Shown here piece by piece: positions 7,783 through 17,785 of a DNA stretch of 37,676 nt (position 1 is its first letter; the number at the start of each line of letters is the position of its first letter). Made by a program: the position numbers and the translations under genes. Source of the stretch: an uncultured Ferrovum sp. (lineage in GTDB: Bacteria > Pseudomonadota > Gammaproteobacteria > Burkholderiales > Ferrovaceae); contig CAIPBT010000056.1 of the NCBI GenBank assembly GCA_903863375.1, forward strand, positions 1 to 37,676. The letters run 5' to 3'. Below the pieces are notes generated by a model that was given only the letters and a program-made list of their open reading frames with translations, was not told where the DNA came from and searched no databases.

Positions 7783-9426
7783 TCACATATTGGGGTAGTT
7801 CGGCCCTCCGCCACCTTCGGGCACCACCCAATGGATGTTCTGGGTGGGGTCCTTGATGTCGCATGTCTTGCAGTGTACGCAGTTCTGGGCGTTGATTTGT
7901 AGGCGCGGTGCAGCATGCTCAACGCGTACGATTTCATAGACTCCGGCCGGGCAGTAGCGCTGTTCCGGCGCGTCGTAGAGGGCCAGGTTGTGGGTTACTG
8001 GCACCTCACTGTCGCGCAGGCGCAGATGGGCCGGCTGGTTTTCCTCGTGGTTGGTGTTGGACAGAAACACCGAGGATAAGCGGTCAAAGCTCACCACGCC
8101 ATCCGGACGGGGGTAGTCGATCCTGGGCTGGGTGGCCGCCGGCCGGAGTTGCAGGTGGTCGGCGTGGTGATGCAGCGTCCACGGCGCCTTGCCGCGCAAC
8201 AGGTAGGTATCCACGGCGGCGTAGGCGATGCCGCCCAGCAGGCCCCAGCGGAAAGCTGGCCGGATGTTGCGTACCCGATAGAGCTCATCCCACAGCCAGC
8301 TGGCTTCCAGACGCGGACGGTAGCTGGTGGCTTCGCGTGCCCCATCTGCCGAGGCGTCGCAGAGCAGCGCGTGCAGGGCCCCGGCCGCCTCGATGCCGGA
8401 CTTCATGGCCGTGTGCGTACCCTTGATCTTGGCCACATTCAGGAAGCCGGCGGTGTCGCCCACCAGCAGACCACCCGGAAAGGTCAGCCGTGGCAGGGAC
8501 TGCAGGCCACCTTCTGACAGGGCTCTGGCGCCATAGGAAATCCGGCGGCCGCCGACAAACAGGTTGCGGATGGCCGGGTGCTGCTTGAAGCGCTGGAATT
8601 CCTCGAACGGCGAGAGGTGCGGATTGCGGTAATCCAGTCCCACCACAAAGCCGACCGACACCTGGTTGTCCTTCAGGTGGTACAGCCAGCTGCCGCCATA
8701 AGTGTCGTGCGGCAGGGGCCAGCCGACGGTGTGCAGGATGGTGCCAGGCGCGCTCTTGCCCGGTTCGATTTCCCACAGTTCCTTGATGCCGAGACCATAG
8801 GTTTGCGGGTCGACGCCGTCGCGCAACTGGAAGCGGGTGAACAGTTCCCCGGTCAGCGAGCCCCGGCAGCCCTCGGCAAACACCGTCTGCCGGGCCCGCA
8901 GCTCCATGCCGCGCTGGAACTGTGTGGTGGGTGTGCCGTCCTTGCCCACGCCGAGGTCGCCGGTAGCCACGCCACACACGGCGCCGCTGGGGTCGTACAG
9001 CACTTCAGCGACCGCAAAACCGGCATAGATTTCGACGCCAGCCGCTTCTGCCTGCGTTGCCAGCCAGCGGCACAGATTGCCCAGGCTGATCACATAATTG
9101 CCCTGGTTGTGCATCTGCGGCGGCGTTGGCAATGGCACCGCATGCCGTTGCGTGAGCCAGAGAAAGCGGTCCTGCGTGGCAGGTGTGTCGAGCGGCGCGC
9201 CGAGCGCGCGCCAGTCTGGCAGCAGCTCGTCGAGCGCCCTGGTTTCGATCACCGCACCCGACAGGATGTGGGCACCGACCTCGGAGCCTTTGTCGACCAC
9301 GCAGATGCTGATTTCCTGGCCGCCCGCCGCCGCGAGCTGTTTCAGGCGCAGCGCGCAGCTCAGGCCCGCCGGGCCGGCGCCAACCACCACTACATCGTAT
9401 TCCATGAATTCGCGTTCGGACGTCAT
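7783..9426 (-). CDS. Electron transfer flavoprotein-ubiquinone oxidoreductase
   Basis: A 547-residue ETF-QO, the membrane-associated FAD and 4Fe-4S enzyme that passes electrons from ETF (acyl-CoA and related dehydrogenases) to the quinone pool. The FAD Rossmann motif GAGPAG is at residues 16-21. Further family text includes GAHILSGAVIETRALDEL, VFAEGCRGSLTGEL, GIKELWEI, TVGWPLPHDTYGGSWLYH, LVGDTAGFLNVAKIKGTHTA and LSNTNHEENQPAHL. The C-terminal iron-sulfur ligands are seen as Cys492, Cys516, Cys519 and Cys522 (CVHCKTCDIKDP). The ATG at 9426 has AGGAG about 11 nt and AAAGG 3 nt upstream; a second ATG at 9405 is possible. It is the first gene of the minus-strand run and diverges from rpoE. The etfAB genes are not in the window. 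Confidence 0.95.
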   Translation of the reverse strand: MTSEREFMEYDVVVVGAGPAGLSCALRLKQLAAAGGQEISICVVDKGSEVGAHILSGAVIETRALDELLPDWRALGAPLDTPATQDRFLWLTQRHAVPLPTPPQMHNQGNYVISLGNLCRWLATQAEAAGVEIYAGFAVAEVLYDPSGAVCGVATGDLGVGKDGTPTTQFQRGMELRARQTVFAEGCRGSLTGELFTRFQLRDGVDPQTYGLGIKELWEIEPGKSAPGTILHTVGWPLPHDTYGGSWLYHLKDNQVSVGFVVGLDYRNPHLSPFEEFQRFKQHPAIRNLFVGGRRISYGARALSEGGLQSLPRLTFPGGLLVGDTAGFLNVAKIKGTHTAMKSGIEAAGALHALLCDASADGAREATSYRPRLEASWLWDELYRVRNIRPAFRWGLLGGIAYAAVDTYLLRGKAPWTLHHHADHLQLRPAATQPRIDYPRPDGVVSFDRLSSVFLSNTNHEENQPAHLRLRDSEVPVTHNLALYDAPEQRYCPAGVYEIVRVEHAAPRLQINAQNCVHCKTCDIKDPTQNIHWVVPEGGGGPNYPNM

Positions 9427-9728
9427 CAGCCTTTGGGCTCCTGCAGGATCATCGGTTTGCGGATGTGTGGCGGCGGGTGTCAGGCTGCTGGTGGTTCATG
9501 CCAGTGCGAGTGTCAGATGGCGGCCGCCCGCTGCCGTCGCAGCGTTCCGCAAAGCCCTTCAGTATAAGGCCAAGCCGACCCACGCGGCGGCCAGACCAAC
9601 GGCGGCGCCCGGCGGCAAATCCCCGGGCGCGAACCCATGCCGTGTTTCGGCGAACCGCGGCGCATTCAGGGAACCAAGCCAGCGCTGGTCCGGTCTGTCC
9701 TTCCGGAACACCCTTAGGGAGTCGGCCT
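9427..9728. other. Divergent intergenic region, ETF-QO / rpoE
   Basis: A 302-base spacer between the divergent ETF-QO and rpoE genes. It must hold promoters for both. The only candidate I can point to is an AlgU-like promoter next to rpoE, listed separately. I looked for a sigma-54 promoter or TGTC-N10-GACA dyads here, because GlrR controls rpoE in E. coli, and saw none. Confidence 0.6.
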
Positions 9729-9732
9729 ATGA
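9706..9732 (+). promoter_or_regulatory. Possible RpoE/AlgU-type autoregulatory promoter
   Basis: GAACAC, then 16 nt, then TATGA, compared with the GAACTT-N16/17-TCTGA pattern of AlgU/RpoE promoters: 4 of 6 and 4 of 5 bases match. This family normally autoregulates from such a site. If it is used, transcription would start near 9738, downstream of the ATG at 9729, and the protein would have to begin at 9759 or 9783. The match is imperfect, so confidence is low. Confidence 0.25.
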
Positions 9733-10442
9733 CCAGCTTATACTACGGATCCCTCGACATGCCCGGAGCTCCTCTGGTCGCGATGGGTCAGGAAGCGCGC
9801 AAGCAATTGAACGATCAGACAAGCCTTACCGTGGCGCTTCCGCCGACAGACCGGGAGCTGGACCAGGTGCTGGTCGAGCGGGCCCAGCGGGGTGACAAGC
9901 GTGCATTCGAGCTGTTGGTCATCAAATACCAGCGCAAGCTTGGGCGACTGCTCAGCCGGCTGATCCGCGATCCCGCCGAGGTCGAGGATGTCACCCAGGA
10001 AGCCTTCGTCAAGGCGTACCGGGCGCTGGGTTCCTTCCGCGGCGAAAGCGCGTTTTATACCTGGCTGTACCGGATCGGCATCAACACGGCAAAGAATTAC
10101 CTGGTGGCGCTGGGGCGCCGTGCCCCCACGTCCACGCCCTTTGACAGCGAAGAAGCGGAAACCTTCGACGATGGCGACCAGCTACGGGATATGAATACCC
10201 CGGAAGCCGAGCTGATGAGCAAGCAGATTGCCCGCACGGTGAACGAAAGTATGGAAAGCCTGCCGGAGGAATTGCGCACCGCCATCACCCTGCGCGAGAT
10301 CGACGGGCTCAGTTACGAGGAAATCGCCACCGTGATGGCCTGCCCGATCGGAACGGTGCGTTCGCGCATCTTCCGGGCCCGTGAGGCGATTGCCGAACGG
10401 TTGCGGCCGCAGCTTGGCACTTCGAAAGACAGGAGATGGTAA
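9729..10442 (+). CDS. rpoE: RNA polymerase sigma factor RpoE (AlgU)
   Basis: An ECF sigma factor for the envelope stress response. Region 2 is clear (DQVLVERAQRGDKRAFELLV, VEDVTQEAFVKAYRALGSF, SAFYTWLYRIGINTAKNYLV). Region 4 is also clear (LPEELRTAITLREIDGLSYE, IATVMACPIGTVRSRIFRAR). The family is normally about 190-200 residues, and only the N-terminus is in doubt. The ATG at 9729 (237 aa) has AGGGAG 7 nt upstream; ATGs at 9759 and 9783 give 227 and 219 aa and fit family length better but have poor ribosome binding sites. The gene is followed by its anti-sigma factor with a one-base TAATG overlap, so the complex is made in step. Activity is expected to be held in check by RseA and released by regulated proteolysis. 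Confidence 0.95.
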   Translation: MTSLYYGSLDMPGAPLVAMGQEARKQLNDQTSLTVALPPTDRELDQVLVERAQRGDKRAFELLVIKYQRKLGRLLSRLIRDPAEVEDVTQEAFVKAYRALGSFRGESAFYTWLYRIGINTAKNYLVALGRRAPTSTPFDSEEAETFDDGDQLRDMNTPEAELMSKQIARTVNESMESLPEELRTAITLREIDGLSYEEIATVMACPIGTVRSRIFRAREAIAERLRPQLGTSKDRRW

Positions 10443-11008
10443 TGAACCACGAACAACTCTCAGCCCTGCTGGATGGCGAACTGGACGAACTGGCCACGGC
10501 CCGCCTGCTGAAAACCCTGGAAGCCGAGGCCGCCGAAGACTGGAGCGCCGACTGGGAAACCTACAGCCTGATCGGCGACGCCTTGCGTGAGGGTGACCGG
10601 ATGGTCACCACGGGCAGTGCCGGTGCGCAGCGTGCGTTGGCGCAGATTGCCCAGGAGCCGGCACCAGAGCGTGGCTCACGCCTTTCCGTGTCGGCTGGCC
10701 TTGCGGCCATGCCTGCCCTGACCGGGCGCTGGATACCTTGGGCGATTGCGGCCTCGGCGGCACTGGTTGTTTTTCAGCTCAACCAGATTCCGCTGGTGGG
10801 GGATGCGGTGACCGCGTCGGCCGGCAGTATGCGACAGGCTGCCCATGCTATGTTGGCCAGCACCGGTTTGGGTGAGGCGGAGGTGCAGCTCGCAGACCCG
10901 GCCGAAATGGATCGGTTCATCGACCTGCACCGCGAGATCGCCACGACCGGCTTCCAGCGCACCAGTCTGGAGGCGGTCAGCAGCAGCGGAGGCGCGCGCG
11001 GACAATGA
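10442..11008 (+). CDS. rseA: Anti-sigma factor RseA (MucA)
   Basis: A 188-residue membrane-spanning anti-sigma factor that sequesters RpoE. The N-terminal cytoplasmic domain begins EQLSALLDGELDE and includes WSADWETYSLIGDALREGD, the pattern of the RseA/MucA sigma-binding domain. One transmembrane helix lies near residues 98-115 (WIPWAIAASAALVVFQL) and a periplasmic tail follows. I chose the ATG at 10442 over that at 10436 because AGGAG at 10431-10435 is 6 nt from the former and touches the latter. It overlaps the rpoE stop (TAATG) and its own stop overlaps rseB (ATGA). By family, stress-activated proteolysis would destroy it and free RpoE. Confidence 0.9.
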   Translation: MNHEQLSALLDGELDELATARLLKTLEAEAAEDWSADWETYSLIGDALREGDRMVTTGSAGAQRALAQIAQEPAPERGSRLSVSAGLAAMPALTGRWIPWAIAASAALVVFQLNQIPLVGDAVTASAGSMRQAAHAMLASTGLGEAEVQLADPAEMDRFIDLHREIATTGFQRTSLEAVSSSGGARGQ

Positions 11009-11979
11009 AGCGCCTGCAGTGGCTGTTGATGTTGGCCGGGTTGCTGGTGGCTGGATCGGCGTGTGCCGACGCCCCAGGACGTGGCAGCGATGCACTGGAC
11101 TGGCTGTTGCGGATGTCGCGCTCGTCCCAGGCGATGAATTATGGCGGCGTGTTCACGTTCACCCATGACGGCCGGTCGGAAACCTCCCGCATCCTGCATG
11201 TCAATGACGGCGGCAGTGAACGGGGCAAGGTCGAGGCGCTGGATGGGCCGCCGCGCGAGCTGATCCGGGAGAACAGTCAGATTGCGGTATATCAACCGGA
11301 CAATCGGGTGGTGAAGCTGGATCGCGTCGAGGGGCGGCATTTCTTCCCCTCCCTGCTGACCGGCAGTCCGACCCAGCTGCGCGATTGGTACAACGTTTCC
11401 CTGGCTGGCATTGACCGGGTGGCGGGTCGGGAATGCCAGCTGATCCGGCTGGAGCCGCGCGATGCCCTGCGCTTCGGCTACCGGCTTTGCGCAGACAACG
11501 AAACCGGACTGATGCTGCGGGCGGCGGTGGAAGACGGTGCCCGGGGCGTGTTGCAGCAGTTTGTGTTCACCGAGTTCGAGATGGTGCCGGCTCCCGCGCC
11601 GGAGCGCTTGCGCCCCTCCTGGAGCGGTGACGGCTGGCTTTGGGACCGCAGCGGACTGGTTCAGGATGTGGATGGTGGCTGGCAGATCGGCAGTCCTCCC
11701 GCCGGCTTCCGCAAGGTGCTGGACCTGCGCCGGCCGGTGGATGCCCGGGGCGGCATGATGATCCAGCAGGTTTACTCGGACGGTATTGCGGCGGTTTCGG
11801 TGTTCATCGAACCTGCCCGTAGCCCGGCCGGCGGTGCCCCCAGTGAGTCGCGCCGTGGTGCGCTCAGTCTGTATTCGTGGCGAATTGGTGAGCAGCAGGT
11901 GACGGCTATCGGAGAAGTTCCGCCGGCCGCTGTCGCACAAATGGTGCGGTCTGCCGTCTCCGTCAAGAACAAACCCTGA
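11005..11979 (+). CDS. rseB: Sigma-E regulatory protein RseB (MucB)
   Basis: A 324-residue periplasmic regulator. The signal peptide LQWLLMLAGLLVAGSACA ends before DAPGRG. The mature part has the MucB/RseB lipoprotein-like domain (MNYGGVFTFTHDGRSE, SRILHVNDGG, REVIREN-type text as RELIREN, VAGRECQLIRLEPRD, FGYRLCADNETGLMLRA) and a C-terminal domain (GGMMIQQVYSDGIAAVSVFI). The family binds the RseA periplasmic tail, shields it from the site-1 protease and senses mislocalised envelope lipids. The ATG at 11005 overlaps the rseA stop. No rseC/mucC follows; mucD comes next after 14 nt, so the operon is shorter than in Pseudomonas. Confidence 0.9.
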   Translation: MKRLQWLLMLAGLLVAGSACADAPGRGSDALDWLLRMSRSSQAMNYGGVFTFTHDGRSETSRILHVNDGGSERGKVEALDGPPRELIRENSQIAVYQPDNRVVKLDRVEGRHFFPSLLTGSPTQLRDWYNVSLAGIDRVAGRECQLIRLEPRDALRFGYRLCADNETGLMLRAAVEDGARGVLQQFVFTEFEMVPAPAPERLRPSWSGDGWLWDRSGLVQDVDGGWQIGSPPAGFRKVLDLRRPVDARGGMMIQQVYSDGIAAVSVFIEPARSPAGGAPSESRRGALSLYSWRIGEQQVTAIGEVPPAAVAQMVRSAVSVKNKP

Positions 11980-11993
11980 ACGGGAGGTTTACT

Positions 11994-13433
11994 ATGCGTC
12001 GTCTCTGGTTGTGTCTGGTTTTCATGCTGCTGCCCTGGTTTGCCCGCGCCGAGGGGTTGCCGGATTTCACCGATCTGGTCGAAAAGCAGTCCGCATCGGT
12101 TGTCAACATCAGCACCACCCAAGTCCCCAAGGCAGGTGTCGATGGTGGCGATGATGCCATGCAGGAGTTCTTTCGCCGTTACGGCATTCCGGTGCCGCCG
12201 GGCGGGTCTCCACATGGCCCCGGTGGACCGGGCAATGGGGGCAATGGTGGAGGGCCGCGCGACGGGGGTGGTGAGCAGCATTCGCTCGGCTCTGGTTTTG
12301 TCATCAGTGCCGACGGTTATATCCTGACCAACGCGCACGTGGTGCAGGGCGCTGACGAGATCGTGGTCGCGTTGACCGACAAGCGGGAGTTCAAGGCCAA
12401 GGTGATTGGCAGTGATCGCAAGACCGATGTGGCGCTGATCAAGGTCGAGGCTACCGGTCTGGTGCCGGTCAAGACCGGTGACATCGACAAGCTGAAGGTT
12501 GGGGAGTGGGTGGTGGCGATCGGGTCGCCCTTCGGTTTTGAGAGCACCGTGACCAAGGGCATCGTCAGTGCCAAAGGCCGTTCGTTGCCACAGGAAACCC
12601 TGGTGCCTTTCATTCAGACAGACGTGCCGATCAACCCAGGCAACTCGGGCGGTCCCCTGTTCAACCTGAAGGGGGAAGTGGTCGGCATCAATTCGCAGAT
12701 CTACAGTCGCACGGGCGGCTTCATGGGCCTGTCGTTTGCGATCCCGATCGACGTCGCCCTGGATGTGTCGAAGCAGTTGCGCGACAGTGGCAAGGTGACG
12801 CGCGGCTGGCTGGGCGTGGTGATCCAGGATGTGACGACCGATATCGCCGAATCGTTTGGCCTTGCGAAGGCGCAGGGTGCCCTGGTGGCGAGCCTGGAGA
12901 AAGGTGGGCCGGCTGACACCAGCGGCCTGCAGGTCAGCGACGTGATCACCCGGTTCGACGGCAAGCCGATCAAGTCGCGGGAAGACCTGCCGCGCGCGGT
13001 CGGAGCGACGCGCCCGGGCAGCAGTGTGAAAGTCAGTGTGTGGCGTAAGGGTCAGAATCAGGACCTGACTGTGGCGGTGGGCGAAATGCCGGGAGAAGAA
13101 GGCGGCGGTCTGCGTCCTGCCTCGCGCCGTACCGGCGGAGAAAATCCGGCTTCCAAGATCGGCCTGTCACTGGGCACCCTGAAGGACGAGCAGCGCAAGG
13201 AACTCGATCTGAAGGGCGGGGTTCTGGTCCAGGATGTGAGCGGCGCTGCCGCCAAGGCCGGTCTGCAGCCCGGCGACGTGATCATCTCGGTCAACACGGC
13301 TGATGTTTCGAGCGTGGAAGAATTCAACAAGGCGCTGACCGCAACCGCAGACCGCAAGGCCGTGGCCCTGCTGGTGCGGCGCGGTGACTCATCGCGCTAC
13401 ATCACCTTGAAGAAGGACGGCGGTGCCGGCTGA
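11994..13433 (+). CDS. mucD: DegP-family periplasmic serine protease MucD
   Basis: A 479-residue HtrA/DegP protease-chaperone for damaged envelope proteins. A signal peptide (LWLCLVFMLLPWFARA) is followed by a Gly/Pro-rich LA-loop-like insert (about 68-93). The catalytic triad is visible as His115 (TNAHVV), Asp145 (KTDVALIKV) and Ser218 (NPGNSGGPL). Two PDZ domains follow, one near 260-350 (TRGWLGVVIQDVT, LQVSDVITRFDGKPI) and one near 380-475 (GVLVQDVSGAAAKAGLQPGD). The ATG at 11994 has GGGAGG 7 nt upstream. As last protein of the rpoE operon it fits the usual feedback arrangement: the sigma factor makes the protease that clears the stress signal. Confidence 0.95.
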   Translation: MRRLWLCLVFMLLPWFARAEGLPDFTDLVEKQSASVVNISTTQVPKAGVDGGDDAMQEFFRRYGIPVPPGGSPHGPGGPGNGGNGGGPRDGGGEQHSLGSGFVISADGYILTNAHVVQGADEIVVALTDKREFKAKVIGSDRKTDVALIKVEATGLVPVKTGDIDKLKVGEWVVAIGSPFGFESTVTKGIVSAKGRSLPQETLVPFIQTDVPINPGNSGGPLFNLKGEVVGINSQIYSRTGGFMGLSFAIPIDVALDVSKQLRDSGKVTRGWLGVVIQDVTTDIAESFGLAKAQGALVASLEKGGPADTSGLQVSDVITRFDGKPIKSREDLPRAVGATRPGSSVKVSVWRKGQNQDLTVAVGEMPGEEGGGLRPASRRTGGENPASKIGLSLGTLKDEQRKELDLKGGVLVQDVSGAAAKAGLQPGDVIISVNTADVSSVEEFNKALTATADRKAVALLVRRGDSSRYITLKKDGGAG

Positions 13434-13719
13434 CCACGCCGCTGTGCCGCCCACCCGACGGCGGCTGGTGCTGTTGGGTCGCTCATATTGCCATTTGTGC
13501 ACCGAGCTCGCCGAGGCCCTGCAGGCCCACCTTCAGGGGCGTCCGATTCAGGTCGACTGGCTCGACCTGGACGAGGCCGAGCACCTGGAGGAGCGCTTCG
13601 GGGAGCACATTCCCGTACTCTTTGGAGACGCGGCGCCTTCCCAGCCGGGCAGCGTCGAGATCTGCCGTCACCGGTTCGACCCCGTCGCGCTGGATGCGTT
13701 TATGGCCCGCATCGGCTAG
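13423..13719 (+). CDS. Glutaredoxin/thioredoxin-fold protein (DUF836-like)
   Basis: A 98-residue small thioredoxin-fold protein. It starts at a GTG that overlaps the mucD end by 11 nt, with AAGGA 5 nt upstream. LVLLGRSYCHLCTELAEAL carries a CxxC pair (Cys23, Cys26) at the head of the first helix, followed by VDWLDLDEAEHLEERFGEHI and the cis-Pro-type turn HIPVLFG. This is the glutaredoxin-like DUF836 pattern; the redox partner is unknown. Neither a signal peptide nor a membrane segment is visible, so it should be cytoplasmic. A gene of this type between mucD and lepA is a known arrangement in Proteobacteria. Confidence 0.85.
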   Translation: MPADHAAVPPTRRRLVLLGRSYCHLCTELAEALQAHLQGRPIQVDWLDLDEAEHLEERFGEHIPVLFGDAAPSQPGSVEICRHRFDPVALDAFMARIG

Positions 13720-13803
13720 ACTTCTCCCTTCAGCCTTCAGGCTCGGCACCTCCTGCCCGGCAACGCGCTGGCGGATTCCTGTCGGCCTTCCTCTCCGGAC
13801 TCC

Positions 13804-15596
<1,793 letters not shown>

Positions 15597-15597
<1 letters not shown>

Positions 15598-16625
15598 TGG
15601 ATCTGCAGTGGATTGCAATTGCCGTGATCGTGGTGTGCCTGCCCGGTGCCATCTGGGACCTGGTGTCGCCGCGCGCCTCGGCGCAGCGCGAGGATCTTCA
15701 GTCCTGGCTGCAACTGGCGTGGCTGGGTCTGCTGGTTGGCCTGCTGGCGCTGGGGGTGGTGCTGAAGTGGTTTGGGTTTTCCGAGGCACTGCTGATTGCC
15801 ACCTTGGTGACCGGAGCTGTCATGCTGGCCGAGCGGGTGCTGTTCCGCCGCGACAATTCCCAGCCCCTGTTCCTGGATTCGATGGACGCGACCGGTACGC
15901 CCGGCGCGGCAGTGGTTCCGGAAAGTGAGCCAGCCTGGCTCGATCTGGGGCGCAGTTTCTTTCCGGTGATCTTTGTCGTGTTCTTCGTGCGCTCGTTTGT
16001 GGCCGAGCCCTTCAAGATTCCGTCCGGATCGATGATCCCCACGCTGCAGATCGGGGATTTCATCCTGGTCAACAAGTATGCGTATGGCCTGCGGTTGCCG
16101 GTGACCAACCAGCCGCTGCTGGCGGTTGGCCAACCGCAGCGTGGTGACGTGATGGTGTTCCGGTATCCTGAAGATCCGTCTGTGGACTACATCAAGCGCG
16201 TGGTAGGTCTGCCGGGGGACGTGATCAGCTATGCCCACAAGCAGATCAGCGTGAACGGCCAGCCGCTGACCGCGACGGCGTCCGAAGGGGCTGCCCTGAA
16301 CGGCATCGCCGAGTTTCCGAACGCCCAACGCATGGAAGAGCAGTTGGGCGAGCATCTGCACACCATTCAGATCCGGCTTGACCAGCCCAGCGTGTTCACG
16401 TCCCGGGTGCACGATTTTCCGCACCGCGACGCGTGCCAGTACAAGGAAGACAGCTTCACCTGCACCGTGCCGGCCGGCAATTACTTCATGATGGGTGACA
16501 ATCGCGACAGCAGTTCCGACAGCCGCTACTGGGGCTTCGTGCCAGACCGCAACATCGTGGGTCGCGCGTTCATCATCTGGTGGAATTTCGGCGAGCTGTC
16601 GCGCATCGGACGGAGCATTCCCTGA
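15597..16625 (+). CDS. lepB: Signal peptidase I (LepB)
   Basis: A 342-residue inner-membrane leader peptidase that removes signal peptides from exported proteins. Three hydrophobic segments lie near residues 4-20, 40-58 and 62-78, then a helix (FFPVIFVVFFVRSFV) leads into the catalytic region. Catalytic Ser145 is in PSGSMIPTL and general base Lys200 in YIKRVVGLPGD. The C-terminal box GNYFMMGDNRDSSSDSRYWG is intact. The ATG at 15597 overlaps the lepA stop by one base; a TTG at 15594 is less likely. GGAG lies about 8 nt upstream. The protein is longer than minimal signal peptidases because of the N-terminal membrane part, as in other Gammaproteobacteria. Confidence 0.96.
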
Positions 16626-17068
16626 TGCTGGATTGCCCGATGCACACCAGCTGGCGACCGGACGCCACGCGGCCCGCCTGCGCTGGGATTCACCGCGGGC
16701 GCGGTGAGCGCGGGCTTAGCCTGGTCGGCCTGCTGGCGGTGCTGATCCCGCTGGTGCTGGTGCTGATCCTGGGGCTGCGCATCGCGCCTGCCTATTACGA
16801 ACATCAGCGTGTGGTGAGCATCCTCGCCGGCCTCGAGGAATCGGGCCAGACGCACGATGCGTCCGATCTTGAATTGCGCGCCGCCTTTCAGCGCCGGGCC
16901 GACATTGAAGATGTGACCAGCGTGAAAAGTAGCGACCTGGTCATCGAGAAGTCACCGGATCAGAAGCGCATCAGCGTGGAATACACCGCCCGCATTCCGG
17001 TGGTGCAGCACGTGTTTCTGTTGATCGAGTTTTCTGCCAGCAGCCGCCCGGTAAACGGGAAGCCCTGA
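16625..17068 (+). CDS. DUF4845 membrane protein
   Basis: A 147-residue protein of unknown function conserved between lepB and rnc. The segment RGLSLVGLLAVLIPLVLVL is a single N-terminal transmembrane helix, preceded by a short basic region, and it resembles a pilin-like N-terminus. A soluble domain of about 90 residues follows (APAYYEHQRVVSILAG, DLELRAAFQRRADIEDV, ISVEYTARIPVVQHVFLLIE). The ATG at 16625 overlaps the lepB stop by one base with GGAG 9 nt upstream; an ATG at 16640 would also keep the domain. It is placed between signal peptidase and RNase III genes; nothing in the sequence reveals a reaction. Confidence 0.8.
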   Translation: MLDCPMHTSWRPDATRPACAGIHRGRGERGLSLVGLLAVLIPLVLVLILGLRIAPAYYEHQRVVSILAGLEESGQTHDASDLELRAAFQRRADIEDVTSVKSSDLVIEKSPDQKRISVEYTARIPVVQHVFLLIEFSASSRPVNGKP

Positions 17069-17071
17069 TCC

Positions 17072-17785
17072 GTGCCTGTCTCGGCGGATCCCGCAGCCCT
17101 GCAGCGCCTGCAGCAGCAACTGGATCACGTCTTTCGTACTGAAACCCTGCTGACGCAGGCGCTCACCCACAGCGCCGAGCAGGGCACCAACAACCAGCGC
17201 CTGGAATTTCTGGGCGATGCGGTGCTGGGCACGGCAATTTCTGCGTTGCTGATGCAGGCCCACCCGGCCTGGGATGAAGGCGCCCTGAGCGTGGCGCGCA
17301 CGGCACTGGTCCGCAAGGAGGCGCTGGCCGACATCGCGCAGGTGCTCTGCCTGGGCGATCTGCTGCTGGTCAGCCGAGCGGTGGCGCGCAGTGGCGCAGT
17401 GCATGCGCAGCCCGCCGTGCTGGCCGATGCCGTCGAGGCCCTGATTGGTGCCGTCTTTCTGGACGGCGGTTATCCGGCGGCAGAGCGCGTGGTAGGGCAT
17501 CTGTTTGCCGGACGGCTGGCGGCGACCGACGGTGCCGCGCCACCGCTCCATGACAAGGATGCCAAGACCCGGCTGCAGGAGCTGATGCAGGCACGCGGAT
17601 GGCCTCTGCCAGCGTATCAGTTGCAGGACCCCGCCACGCCGGTGCACGCCGCCACCTTTGTTGTCGAGGCGCATCTGCCCCGCAACGGTTTGCGTGCCAC
17701 TGGCACCGGCACCAGTCGCAAACGGGCCGAGCAGGATGCCGCCCGCCAACTCCTCCAACAACTCGAACAGGCCTCCCGCCCATGA
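17072..17785 (+). CDS. rnc: Ribonuclease III
   Basis: A 237-residue double-strand-specific endoribonuclease for rRNA and mRNA processing. The nuclease signature is NQRLEFLGDAVLG (41-53). Metal-binding acids are present: Glu45, Asp49, Asp119 and Glu122 (LADAVEALIGAVFLD). The dsRNA-binding domain spans about 163-235 (DAKTRLQELMQARGWPLPAY, GTGTSRKRAEQDAARQLLQQL). Two otherwise conserved spots differ: Gln42 replaces the usual Glu of NERLEFLGD, and the GG-x-RR-E/D-S segment before the second acidic pair reads SGAVHAQPAV. The start is a GTG at 17072, 3 nt after the DUF4845 stop. The stop overlaps era (ATGA), the usual rnc-era operon. Confidence 0.95.
   Translation: MPVSADPAALQRLQQQLDHVFRTETLLTQALTHSAEQGTNNQRLEFLGDAVLGTAISALLMQAHPAWDEGALSVARTALVRKEALADIAQVLCLGDLLLVSRAVARSGAVHAQPAVLADAVEALIGAVFLDGGYPAAERVVGHLFAGRLAATDGAAPPLHDKDAKTRLQELMQARGWPLPAYQLQDPATPVHAATFVVEAHLPRNGLRATGTGTSRKRAEQDAARQLLQQLEQASRP

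Noticed and set aside
9739-9744. TATACT as a -10 element for rpoE
   Set aside because: A good -10 hexamer, but no acceptable -35 at 16-18 bp and no extended -10 TG.
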